In this document: positions 1 to 7,506 of the stretch, piece by piece
Numbering within the stretch: the first letter of the stretch is position 1
Layout of the letters: every line of letters begins with the position of its first letter
From: DATKDU01 sp035512595
Lineage (GTDB): Bacteria; Planctomycetota; Planctomycetia; Pirellulales; Pirellulaceae
DNA length: 15,389 nt
Assembly (NCBI GenBank): GCA_035512595.1
Contig: DATKDU010000195.1
Coordinates: 1 to 15,389 of the forward strand
Direction of reading: 5' to 3'
Notes under the pieces: model-generated
Told to the model about the DNA's origin: nothing
Database searches by the model: none
What the model saw: only the letters and a program-made list of their open reading frames with translations
Program-made: the position numbers and the translations under genes

Positions 1-166
1 AGTTTACAGTAGGTGCCTGCCCCTGCCCGTCTCCTGCCCGTCGCAAGCGCCCCCCCGATCTGCCCCCGATCTGCCGACGAATAGCCGATTGAAAGAGCAC
101 AATTAGCGTCAATGGTAGAATATCCGCAGTTCACTATTACGGATCACCCCCGCCTTCGAGCCCAAC
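1..166. other. Leading non-coding stretch with short tandem duplications
   Basis: No gene is supported here. Two imperfect pairs of 11-bp-period tandem copies are visible: CCTGCCCGTC at 22-31 and 33-42, and CCCCCGATCTG at 52-62 and 63-73. The rest is C-rich and then becomes AT-richer near 90-140. No convincing promoter with correct spacing was found ahead of the SIR2-like start at 167. Confidence 0.4.
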
Positions 167-343
167 ATGCAGCACCAACTACTCCCGCCTGCCGAACTGC
201 CACACGCACTCCGCTCGGCGCTGGAGGCTGGCTCGTGCGTCCTCTTCCTTGGGGCCGGCATTGGTCGCCACTTGAAACTTGAGGACGGGACCAACGCTCC
301 AGATGCCAAGGGACTCGCAGCGCGACTTAACAGCCATTTTGGC
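167..343 (+). pseudogene. SIR2-like domain protein, N-terminal stub
   Basis: About 59 codons from ATG 167 read as the beginning of a SIR2-like (SIR2_2-type) NAD-binding domain. After a short lead comes a hydrophobic strand and Gly-rich turn (CVLFLGAGIG, residues 24-33), then the APD...LA..L..HFG pattern that follows this turn in such proteins. Full-length family members run to several hundred residues and often act as NADase-type effectors in defence systems. Here the homology stops near base 343. The frame stays open to 2263, but what it encodes after 343 is an out-of-frame shadow of the next gene until 1160. I read it as a gene broken by rearrangement and probably non-functional. The exact break point is judged by eye. 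Confidence 0.6.
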
Positions 344-1163
344 GGTATATCACGCCCTACGGCTTCAGCAAGGTTTGCGCTGGGGGTCGATGGCCGCCCT
401 TGCCGCAAGCATTATGGCGCTGTTTTCGCTGCGGTTTTACTTGGCGGTGCTGCTGGGGCCGGCGCTGGGTGTAGCTCTCTTGCTGGGGCGTCGCCGCAAG
501 CGCGCTGGCGGCAAGGCGCCCCTGCTGTTGGTGCGACAAGCGGCGCTGGCGGCGGTATTCATAGCGGTGATGGTCGCGGTTGGGTTTACGGGACGAGCGC
601 AGCACGTGGCGCCGACGAGCTTCGATGCGGGCCTGGAAAAAATACAGATCTCCCGCAACGACCTGGCAGGGGCGAACTCCGGATACTTGCCAGGCGCCGA
701 CGTCTCCACGCCCGATCGAGCTGTAGCCTTCCTTCCCGTGGGGCTGGTTTACTTTTTGACATTGCCGCTGCCGTGGCAGATCGGGCCACTGCGACAGAAC
801 CTCGTGATTCCGGAGACTCTCTTGTGGATACTGCTTTACCCTTTGGTCGCACTAGGGGCAACGGAAGCGCTGAAGAAGAACTTCCAAGGCGCCAGTCTGC
901 TCCTCCTAGTGACGGGAGCGATGTGCGCTCTTTACGCGCTTTTTTCGGGAAACGTCGGCGTCACTTATCGGATGCGGATCCAAGTCTGGCTGTTGTGGGC
1001 GGTGTTTGCCGGCTGGGGCTGGCAAATTTGGAGCCAGCGGCGGGGGCGGCGGCGCGGCCGCGCTCGACGGGGCGTCGTGCGCCGATTCCGGGCCCGCTTT
1101 CGAAACTCGGATGGCGTCGCCGAGACACTGGGAAGGGACCGGGAAAGGCTCCCGCTGCGATGA
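279..1163 (+). CDS. Polytopic membrane protein of a polysaccharide locus, N-terminally truncated
   Basis: The open frame encodes 294 aa, but roughly its first 21 residues overlap the SIR2-like stub in another frame, so the ATG at 279 is probably not native. Recognisable membrane-protein sequence starts around base 344. Features are a hydrophobic segment with SLRFYLAVLLG, a second segment around residues 85-103, a polar stretch with DVSTP, a segment with FLPVGLVYFLTLPLPWQI, and two more ending at GNVGVTYRMRIQVW. This layout (long loop with DVSTP, then an LP-PW segment, then a GNVG-TYR-R--V ending) matches uncharacterised integral membrane proteins I associate with exopolysaccharide clusters. 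The C-terminus is Arg-rich. Its stop overlaps the next start (ATGA 1160-1163). The missing N-terminal part makes activity doubtful; a precise function is not known to me. Confidence 0.6.
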   Translation: MRTGPTLQMPRDSQRDLTAILAVYHALRLQQGLRWGSMAALAASIMALFSLRFYLAVLLGPALGVALLLGRRRKRAGGKAPLLLVRQAALAAVFIAVMVAVGFTGRAQHVAPTSFDAGLEKIQISRNDLAGANSGYLPGADVSTPDRAVAFLPVGLVYFLTLPLPWQIGPLRQNLVIPETLLWILLYPLVALGATEALKKNFQGASLLLLVTGAMCALYALFSGNVGVTYRMRIQVWLLWAVFAGWGWQIWSQRRGRRRGRARRGVVRRFRARFRNSDGVAETLGRDRERLPLR

Positions 1164-2263
1164 GAGTGTTGGCGCTAGTACCCGCGCTTTACGACACCTC
1201 TCCCGGACAACGCTTCCGGATTGAGCAATGGGCGCATTACCTGCAGCGCGACGGCTTTGAGTTTACCTTTCTCCCCTTCGAGGATGAAGAACTGCATGAG
1301 ACAATCTACCGGCCGGGGCGGTATGGGCGCAAGGCAGCATTGATGGTAAGCGCCCTGGCGCGGCGCTTGCGGGAGCTAAGGCGGGTTCCTGACTACGATC
1401 TAGTTTACCTCTACCGCGAAGCTGCTCTAGTTGGCCCGGCATTCTTTGAACGCTGGATTGCAAGCCACAGAGTGCCCATTGTTTATGATTTCGATGACCC
1501 GATATGGCTGCCCTACCGCAGTCCTAGCAACGGGTCTCTCAGCCGACTCAAGTGCCACAGCAAGACTGCCGCGATCTGCCGGATGGCATCAGCAGTTATT
1601 GTAGGGAATCAGTTGCTGGCGAAGTATGCGCGCCAGCACGCCAAGAGCGTTTTTGTCATACCGAGCACGATCGATATGGAAAGACATCCGGCGAGACCGA
1701 ACAGGTCGAACGGACAACCAATCACACTCGGCTGGACCGGAAGCCACAGCACGCTTCCTTTCCTCGAAAGTATTCACCCACCCCTAAGAAGCCTTGCTCG
1801 ACGATGGGATTTTCGGCTGCTGGTCGTGTCGCACACAGACTCTTATCATGTGGCGGGCCTTCCGGTCTTCGCGAGAAGGTGGCAGCCGGCGAGCGAGGCA
1901 GACGATCTGCAAGAAATCGATATCGGTCTTGCGCCTTTTCCCGACAGTGGTTGGACACCATGGCGGTGCCATGGAAAGATCCTGCAGTACATGGCGGCTG
2001 CTGTTCCCTCGGTTGCCTCCCCGGTGGGCATCGTGCCTGATTACATTCAAGAAGGCGTAAATGGTTTCTGCGCGAACTCACCGGACGAGTGGGTGAATAA
2101 GTTGGAACGCCTGCTGAGCTGCCCTAGCCTTCGTCTGCGGCTAGGGGCTGCGGCTCGCGATACGGTCGAGCAGAAGTATTCGGCTTCCGTGTGGGCAGCC
2201 GCATTCGGCGACATCTTAAGAACAGTCGCTAACAAAGGTTTAGTCGAGAGGCGGCCGGAATGA
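1160..2263 (+). CDS. Glycosyltransferase (GT4-like, GT-B fold)
   Basis: A 367-aa cytoplasmic or membrane-associated glycosyltransferase that would transfer a sugar from a nucleotide donor to the growing lipid-linked glycan. The N-terminal half has RFRIEQW (18-24), the LVYLYREA strand (81-88) and VYDFDDPIW (108-116), a signature of a GT4-like subgroup in polysaccharide loci. The second Rossmann half begins near GWTGS (191-195), with the donor-side segment HGKILQYMAAAVPSVASPVG (271-290). I chose ATG 1160 because it overlaps the previous stop as ATGA and begins the first beta strand (RVLALVPA). The frame is open back to 167, but that upstream part is not this gene. Its stop overlaps the next ATG in the same way (2260-2263), so translational coupling is likely. 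Donor and acceptor sugars cannot be told. Confidence 0.85.
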   Translation: MRVLALVPALYDTSPGQRFRIEQWAHYLQRDGFEFTFLPFEDEELHETIYRPGRYGRKAALMVSALARRLRELRRVPDYDLVYLYREAALVGPAFFERWIASHRVPIVYDFDDPIWLPYRSPSNGSLSRLKCHSKTAAICRMASAVIVGNQLLAKYARQHAKSVFVIPSTIDMERHPARPNRSNGQPITLGWTGSHSTLPFLESIHPPLRSLARRWDFRLLVVSHTDSYHVAGLPVFARRWQPASEADDLQEIDIGLAPFPDSGWTPWRCHGKILQYMAAAVPSVASPVGIVPDYIQEGVNGFCANSPDEWVNKLERLLSCPSLRLRLGAAARDTVEQKYSASVWAAAFGDILRTVANKGLVERRPE

Positions 2264-2994
2264 GAATCGCAGTCGCGTTCGTTCTAGCATTGCTGCCGAA
2301 CTTTCTAAGCGTATGGCTCTATTCACGGCTATTCGGATTTCGGATTGGCTCCAAAGTGCGCTTACAAATCACCATGTTCGTTGGCGTGAAGCGCTGCCAA
2401 ATCGGAGACGGTGCGCATCTCGGGTACTTCAACCTGTTTTGGAACGTGGAGGACGTCGAAATCGGTAGCAACGCCCGTATCGGCGTCTTCAATCTGTTCC
2501 GCGGTGGGAGAAAAGTAAAGATCGGATCGTTCGTGACGATTCTGCGGCAAAACACCTTCAACTCTATACCTGAGCCGGACTTGGCAAATGAAGCGACTCC
2601 CATTCTGGAGATTGGCGACGGCGCAGTCGTAACGTCCGGCCACTGGTTGGATTTTACCGACCACATTTCAATTGGGGAGTGCAGCATTCTCGGAGGGCGC
2701 AACTCGTCACTGTGGACGCATAATCGACAGAGGACGCGTCCGATCTCAATTGGCAGCCATTGTTATCTCGGATCCGAGATTCGCATCGCGCCGGGGGTGA
2801 GAGTCGCCGGCCACAATATCGTCGCACTCGGCGCAGTTCTCATGGAGACGTTTGACCAAACACAGTGCCTGATTGCAGGAAATCCAGCACGGGTAATCCG
2901 CCCCTTGCGTGAACGCGACCTGTTCTTGGTCACGCACAAGACAAGGGATGACCTTCCCGAGCATGCAGACCTAAAGGACCTTGCCGCTGTATGA
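2260..2994 (+). CDS. Hexapeptide-repeat acyltransferase (WcaF/WbbJ-like)
   Basis: A 244-aa left-handed beta-helix acyltransferase, expected to O- or N-acetylate a sugar of the repeat unit using acetyl-CoA. Residues 3-26 are strongly hydrophobic and may anchor it to the membrane. Hexapeptide-type rungs recur ([IV]G-x4 steps such as IGDGAHLG, IGSNARIG, IGECSILGG, IGSHCYLG), and a His in SLWTHN (about 154) sits where the catalytic His of NodL/WbbJ-type enzymes is expected. The end, IAGNPARVIRPL (205-216), is the classic C-terminal signature of the family. It overlaps the glycosyltransferase by ATGA. GAGAGG at 2246-2251, 8 nt before the ATG, is a good ribosome-binding site. The acylated sugar is unknown. 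Confidence 0.85.
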   Translation: MRIAVAFVLALLPNFLSVWLYSRLFGFRIGSKVRLQITMFVGVKRCQIGDGAHLGYFNLFWNVEDVEIGSNARIGVFNLFRGGRKVKIGSFVTILRQNTFNSIPEPDLANEATPILEIGDGAVVTSGHWLDFTDHISIGECSILGGRNSSLWTHNRQRTRPISIGSHCYLGSEIRIAPGVRVAGHNIVALGAVLMETFDQTQCLIAGNPARVIRPLRERDLFLVTHKTRDDLPEHADLKDLAAV

Positions 2995-3113
2995 ATGTGA
3001 CCGATGTCTTGAGCAACACGACGGTTGGAGTTCAAGACGATAGGCGGTCTGTGCCTGCGCACGCCGCCAGATTCGTAGTTCAGTACACCGCCGCCGGGGG
3101 ACACAAAGCGTAA
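2991..3113 (+). CDS. Possible small ORF (40 codons) bridging two cluster genes
   Basis: This reading frame starts at an ATG overlapping the acyltransferase stop (ATGA 2991-2994) and ends with a TAA overlapping the methyltransferase start (TAATG 3111-3115). It fills the whole gap between the two genes. The 40-residue product starts MNVTDVLSNTTVGV and ends with FVVQYTAAGGHKA. It is soluble-looking with no membrane segment, and I recognise no family. The ATGA start is the arrangement used at 1160 and 2260 just upstream, which favours real coupled translation. Against it, the gap also contains two stem-loops (3006-3038, 3043-3068) and a single short frame can arise by chance. It might also be the remnant of a deleted larger gene. 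Confidence 0.4.
   Translation: MNVTDVLSNTTVGVQDDRRSVPAHAARFVVQYTAAGGHKA
3006..3068 (+). promoter_or_regulatory. Two consecutive stem-loops between acyltransferase and methyltransferase
   Basis: Stem-loop 1: GTCTTGA (3006-3012) pairs with TCAAGAC (3032-3038), with an inner CAAC (3014-3017)/GTTG (3024-3027) stem. Stem-loop 2: GGCGG (3043-3047) pairs with CCGCC (3064-3068), with inner GTGC (3051-3054)/GCAC (3059-3062) and a 4-nt loop. Neither is followed by a T-tract, so they do not look like intrinsic terminators. They could be an RNA processing or stability element, or a translational control for the methyltransferase. The function is unknown. Confidence 0.4.
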
Positions 3114-4228
3114 TGCGAGAACGGATATTGCAGTGGCTGGTGTGCGAAACATGCGGCGGCCCATTGCAGCCGCAGGCTTGGGAAGCGCGCAGGACCGAGA
3201 TCGTCGAAGGTTTACTTCTGTGCTCTGACTGTGGGAAAGCATTCCCAATCATTCGGGGCGTGCCGAGGATGGTTCCGGTGGCGCTACTCGACCAGTTGTG
3301 GAGCGACTATCGCGACTTTTTTGATCGCAACTCCAAGCGTCTGCCGAAAGCGCTCAGAACGCGCCCTGGCCAATGTCTGCGGAAAAGCGACGGTTCACGG
3401 AGAACGCAGGAGAGCTTTGGATTTGAGTGGACACAGTTTTCCCGCATGCGGCCGGAGTGGCTGCACAATTTTTTAGGCTATTTGGGTCCGAGGCCAGAGT
3501 CGTGTCTTAGCCGGGGCGTGGTACTGGATGCGGGCTGTGGAATGGGGCGCCACTTATATTTCGCATCGGATTACGGAGCCGAAGTGATTGGCGTCGATTT
3601 CAGCCGCGCCGTAGACGCAGCGTATGAAAACACGCGCGACTGCCCACGCTCGCACGTCGTCCAAGCTGATTTGACGCGGCTTTGCTTTCGGTCAGTCTGC
3701 TTTGATTTCATCTATTGCCTTGGAGTGCTGCATCACCTGCCGAACCCGCATCGGGGACTGGAGAGCTTAATAAGCCACCTCAAACCTGGGGCTGAACTGC
3801 GGATGTATGTCTACTGGACCTCGGAAGATGAGTCTGCCGCCAAGCGGTGTTTGCTGTCGGTTGCTCGGTGGCTGCGGCGCGGCACTACTCGTGTCCCCCC
3901 TCAAGTACTGCTTCCTCTCTGTTATCCAATTTCGATGGCGCTATGGCTCGCGCTGGTATTGCCCTCTGCCGTGCTGGGGCGGTCTGAGATGACTCGCTCG
4001 ATTGCAAACCGCATTCCCCTGAGGCAATACGCTGACTATCCGTTTGGCGTGCTCCTCAACGATCAATTGGACCGCCTATCGGCTCCGATCGAACGGCGAT
4101 ACTCTCACGCCCAGGTGAAGCAGTGGCTTCGCGACGTAGGCCTCGGGGAAGTCACGGTCCAGCCCCATTTTGGATGGGTTGGCCATGGAAAGAAACCTGA
4201 TCACCAATTGGTTGAGGCGGGCGCCTAA
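3113..4228 (+). CDS. SAM-dependent methyltransferase with N-terminal Trm112-like zinc ribbon
   Basis: A 371-aa class I methyltransferase. Residues 1-55 form a Trm112p-like zinc ribbon with paired cysteines C11/C14 (CETC) and C37/C40 (CSDC), ending in the typical IIRGVPRM strand. The SAM-binding domain follows: motif I VVLDAGCGMG (136-145), acidic residue at the end of beta 2 (GVDFS, D162), QADL (184-187), and YCLGVLHHLPNP (201-212), which is typical of Methyltransf_11-type enzymes. A hydrophobic stretch around residues 265-290 may associate with the membrane. In a polysaccharide cluster the likely substrate is a sugar hydroxyl or a glycan end, but this is inferred from neighbours only. ATG 3113 overlaps the TAA of the small ORF ahead; the purine-rich GGGGGA about 10 nt upstream is a possible ribosome-binding site. 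Confidence 0.85.
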   Translation: MRERILQWLVCETCGGPLQPQAWEARRTEIVEGLLLCSDCGKAFPIIRGVPRMVPVALLDQLWSDYRDFFDRNSKRLPKALRTRPGQCLRKSDGSRRTQESFGFEWTQFSRMRPEWLHNFLGYLGPRPESCLSRGVVLDAGCGMGRHLYFASDYGAEVIGVDFSRAVDAAYENTRDCPRSHVVQADLTRLCFRSVCFDFIYCLGVLHHLPNPHRGLESLISHLKPGAELRMYVYWTSEDESAAKRCLLSVARWLRRGTTRVPPQVLLPLCYPISMALWLALVLPSAVLGRSEMTRSIANRIPLRQYADYPFGVLLNDQLDRLSAPIERRYSHAQVKQWLRDVGLGEVTVQPHFGWVGHGKKPDHQLVEAGA

Positions 4229-4283
4229 ACCTCCGCTCTTCCCAGCGTGGGGCACGTTGTAAGGAATTGCCCTGCACGAAGCA

Positions 4284-6203
4284 ATGTGTGGAATTTCCGG
4301 CATAGTGAACCTTAACGGCGAGTCGCCCGATAAACTTCTCGTCGAACGCATGACAGCCGCCCTTCGCCACCGCGGTCCCGACGATGAAGGTTACTACATA
4401 AATGGCGTGGCAGCGCTTGGCCAAAGACGTCTTTCCATTATCGATCTTGGCGGCGGCCGGCAGCCGATGTGCAATGAAGATGGCACGGTCTGGGTGAGCT
4501 TCAACGGCGAGATTTACAACTTCCAAGAGCTTCGCAAAACCCTCGAGGACCTCGGACACCGCTTCGCGACACGCAGCGATACGGAGGTAGTGGTACACGC
4601 ATTTGAGCAGTACGGTGAGGACTGCGTCCAAAAGCTTCGCGGCATGTTCGCGTTCGCTGTGTGGGATGAAAAAAGCAAGACGCTCCTGCTGGCGCGAGAT
4701 CGAGTGGGGAAGAAGCCGCTCTTCTATTCGAAATTTGACGGCTGTCTGGCGTTTGCCTCGGAGCTCCAGGCGATCTTGGCTCATCCCAGAGCACCGAGAG
4801 AGGCACACGCGGCGGCGATCGACCAATATCTGACGTATGGTTATATTCCCGCGCCAAGAACCGGATTTAGGGGAATCGCCAAACTCCCGCCGGCCAGTAC
4901 GCTGCGCTTTCAAATGCGCGGCTCGGAGTTCGTTGATCTAGGCGTTCACCGTTACTGGGAGTTGCAGCGGAGTCCAAAACTCGAGCTGAACGAAAAGGAG
5001 GCGGCGGAGAGACTTCTCGAGGTTCTCACCGAGGCTGTCCGCCTCCGAATGATTGCCGACGTCCCGCTGGGCGCCATGTTGAGCGGCGGTATCGATTCCA
5101 GCATGGTCGTGGCCCTAATGAGCGGTATCTCCGGCCGCCAGGTTAAAACGTTCTCAATCGGTTTTGATGAGCAGGAATTCAATGAACTGCCGCACGCCCG
5201 GCGGGTCGCGCAGGCCTACGGTACCGACCACCATGAAATGATCGTTCATCCGAACGCCGTCGAAGTACTGCCGAAGCTGGTGCGGCACTACGGAGAGCCG
5301 TACGCCGATTCGTCCGCCGTGCCCACCTACTACGTGGCCAAACTCATCCGCGAGCATGTCAAGGTCGCGCTGAATGGAGACGGCGGAGATGAGAACTTGG
5401 CGGGCTATGAGCGCTATCTCGCAAGGCAAGTGGCGACTCGATATGCCAGACTCCCGGCCTGGGTACGGAAGGGAGTTATCGAGCAATTCGCTGGCCTAAT
5501 TCCGAAGTCGCTTCCGCAACGCAATCGGCTGCGGCAGTTTCGTCGCTTTGTCGAAGGCGCATCTCAGCCGGCAGCCCAATGCTACTTGGGATGGGTCACC
5601 TATGTGAATCCTGACCTAAAGGCCCAAATGTACACTGCGGAACTGAAAGCGGAGCTATGTTCGCAAGACGCCCGGCAGTGGCTACTAGATCTTTTTGAGT
5701 GCGCCAGTATGAAGAACGCAGATAGCCTGGATGCCGTGCTCGACGTCGATATTGGCTCCTATTTGCCTTATGATCTGTTGGTTAAGATGGACATCGCCAC
5801 GATGGCAAATTCGCTGGAAGCGCGATCGCCATTTCTTGATCATAAGGTGATGGAGTTCTGTGCGCGGCTGCCAAATGATTACAAAATCAAGAACGCAACC
5901 CAGAAATACTTGCTCAAGAAAGCAGGCGAGAAACTGCTGCCTCCGGAGAACATGAAGCGACGCAAAATGGGATTTGGCGCACCCGTCGCGAAGTGGCTTC
6001 GGGGCGACCTGCGAGAGCTGCTCCAGGATGTATTGCTTTCGAACAAGGCGTTAGCCCGCGGGTATTTCCAGCCACAGGCTGTGACACGCATGATCCAGGA
6101 GCACCTGAACGAAGAGGCCGATCGTTCTCATTCCTTGTGGGCATTGTTGTGCCTGGAGATGTGGAATCGCGAGTTTATTGATCAGGTGTCCCGTGATCAG
6201 TGA
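4284..6203 (+). CDS. asnB: Asparagine synthase-type glutamine amidotransferase
   Basis: A 639-aa AsnB-like enzyme: glutaminase plus ATP-dependent amide transfer. The class II glutaminase domain starts MCGISGI, with Cys2 as the nucleophile after Met removal, then RHRGPDDEG (28-36), RRLSIIDL (48-55) and FNGEIYN (73-79). The synthetase domain has the pyrophosphate loop SGGIDSS (267-273), preceded by VPLGAML, and a C-terminal region with DMATMANSLEARSPFLD-like sequence. The length and continuous GEPYADSSAVPTYY-type segments resemble the amidotransferases found in exopolysaccharide/exosortase-associated loci, which may amidate a sugar acid rather than make free asparagine. No exosortase is in this window, so that link is only inference. 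It lies 55 nt after the methyltransferase and 21 nt before the next gene. AAGGAA near 4260-4265 is far from the ATG, so the ribosome-binding site is weak. Confidence 0.9.
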   Translation: MCGISGIVNLNGESPDKLLVERMTAALRHRGPDDEGYYINGVAALGQRRLSIIDLGGGRQPMCNEDGTVWVSFNGEIYNFQELRKTLEDLGHRFATRSDTEVVVHAFEQYGEDCVQKLRGMFAFAVWDEKSKTLLLARDRVGKKPLFYSKFDGCLAFASELQAILAHPRAPREAHAAAIDQYLTYGYIPAPRTGFRGIAKLPPASTLRFQMRGSEFVDLGVHRYWELQRSPKLELNEKEAAERLLEVLTEAVRLRMIADVPLGAMLSGGIDSSMVVALMSGISGRQVKTFSIGFDEQEFNELPHARRVAQAYGTDHHEMIVHPNAVEVLPKLVRHYGEPYADSSAVPTYYVAKLIREHVKVALNGDGGDENLAGYERYLARQVATRYARLPAWVRKGVIEQFAGLIPKSLPQRNRLRQFRRFVEGASQPAAQCYLGWVTYVNPDLKAQMYTAELKAELCSQDARQWLLDLFECASMKNADSLDAVLDVDIGSYLPYDLLVKMDIATMANSLEARSPFLDHKVMEFCARLPNDYKIKNATQKYLLKKAGEKLLPPENMKRRKMGFGAPVAKWLRGDLRELLQDVLLSNKALARGYFQPQAVTRMIQEHLNEEADRSHSLWALLCLEMWNREFIDQVSRDQ

Positions 6204-6224
6204 CAAGCGCATCGGAGCGTCAGA

Positions 6225-7430
6225 ATGATCAAGGTTGTCCGCATTATTGCTCGCCTAAACGTCGGCGGACCTTCTATTCACGTGACCCTGCTAAATGCCC
6301 GGTTGAACCCTGCACGCTATCACTGTACGCTCGTTACCGGCATCGAAAACGCCGCTGAGGGCTCGATGTTGGACTATGCGCGCGCTCAGGGCGTGAATCC
6401 GGTCGTCATATCCGAGATCGTTGGAGAAGTGTCGCTAAGGCCTCGAGATGTGAAGGCTGTCCTTCGACTCTACGCCCTGTTGCGTCAAGAGCGTCCAGAT
6501 ATTGTGCATACCCATACGGCCAAGGCGGGCTTCGTGGGTCGCATTGCGGCCTGGCTCGCCGGCGCGCCGTTAATCGTTCACACGTATCATGGACATGTCT
6601 TGCACGGCTACTATAGCCCCACGAAGACTCGCTTGCTACGAGTGATGGAGCGTGCGCTGGGGATGCTTAGCGATAGGATCGTTGCTGTCAGCGACGAAAT
6701 TAAAGCCGATCTCGTACGCTACGGAGTAGCCAAAGCCGATAAAATCTCCGTAATTCCTTTGGGGTTTGACCTCAGTCCATTTTTATCTTCAGCCGTCTTG
6801 CGAGGGAAGTTCCGCGCAGAGCTTGGGTGTGACGAAACCACCAGACTCGTCGGTATTGTGGGCCGCATCTTCCCTATTAAGAATCATCGGCTCTTTTTGG
6901 ATGGCGCCAGACGCATCATCGCGCGCGAGCCGGACTGCCGGTTTGTCGTTGTTGGCGATGGAGCGCTGCGGCGGCAAACCGAGGAATACGCCTCGCATCT
7001 GGGAATCGCCGATCGCGTGATATTCACGGGCTGGCGGCGCGACTTGCCTCGGATCTACGCCGATCTGGACGCGCTGGTGGTTTCCTCCGACAATGAAGGA
7101 ACGCCCGTGGCCGCAATAGAGGCTATGGCCGCGGCCAAACCGGTAGTTGCGACGCGCGTCGGGGGCCTCCCGGATTTGATCGTCGACGGAAAGACCGGTT
7201 TGCTGATCCCGCCCAGGGACCCAGAGGCGCTGGCGAGCTCAGTGCTGCAAGTGCTTCAGGAGAAGGAGAGGGCGCGCCGGATAGGCTTGGCGGCGCAGCT
7301 GTTCGTCCGGGAGCGCTTTGCCGCGTCGCGGCTGGTTGGCGACATGGACCTGATGTATCAGGATCTGCTGTCGCGGCGAGAGAAAGCGGGAGCGCCGCGT
7401 CGCGCCGAAGCCGCCAAGTCCGCAACCTAG
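6225..7430 (+). CDS. Glycosyltransferase family 4 (EPS/capsule type)
   Basis: A 401-aa retaining GT-B glycosyltransferase. The N-terminal domain begins with VVRIIARLNVGGPSIHV, the Gly-rich acceptor-side loop of GT4 enzymes, followed by PDIVHTHTAKAG (91-102) and HTYHGHVLHGYY (119-130). The C-terminal domain has IVGRIFPIKNH (211-221), VVVGDG (241-246), and the catalytic E-x7-E pair in EGTPVAAIE (E291, E299) followed by PVVATRVGGLPDLI. These are hallmarks of the family. GGAG at 6214-6217 lies 7 nt before the ATG, supporting this start. The gene follows asnB after 21 nt and is probably in the same operon. The sugar specificity cannot be read from the sequence; it would add the second or a later sugar of the repeat unit. 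Confidence 0.92.
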   Translation: MIKVVRIIARLNVGGPSIHVTLLNARLNPARYHCTLVTGIENAAEGSMLDYARAQGVNPVVISEIVGEVSLRPRDVKAVLRLYALLRQERPDIVHTHTAKAGFVGRIAAWLAGAPLIVHTYHGHVLHGYYSPTKTRLLRVMERALGMLSDRIVAVSDEIKADLVRYGVAKADKISVIPLGFDLSPFLSSAVLRGKFRAELGCDETTRLVGIVGRIFPIKNHRLFLDGARRIIAREPDCRFVVVGDGALRRQTEEYASHLGIADRVIFTGWRRDLPRIYADLDALVVSSDNEGTPVAAIEAMAAAKPVVATRVGGLPDLIVDGKTGLLIPPRDPEALASSVLQVLQEKERARRIGLAAQLFVRERFAASRLVGDMDLMYQDLLSRREKAGAPRRAEAAKSAT

Positions 7431-7506
7431 TTCGGTCCGGACGAAGCGGGATCTGCTTTCTGACAGAGTTCGCTAGAACTATCATTTTGAACTGCACGGT
7501 TTGTCT

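Noticed and set aside
89..121. Possible promoter TTGAAA ... TAGAAT upstream of the SIR2-like stub
   Set aside because: The spacing is 21 nt, too long for a sigma-70 promoter.
344..1159. Continuous 698-codon frame linking the SIR2-like stub to the glycosyltransferase as one fusion protein
   Set aside because: The middle part is Arg/Gly/Ala-rich shadow sequence of the membrane protein in the other frame; the glycosyltransferase has its own ATG at 1160 with ATGA coupling.
7460..7485. CTGACA ... TATCAT before the WecA-type gene
   Set aside because: The spacing of 14 nt is too short for a sigma-70 promoter and the neighbours already look like one operon.
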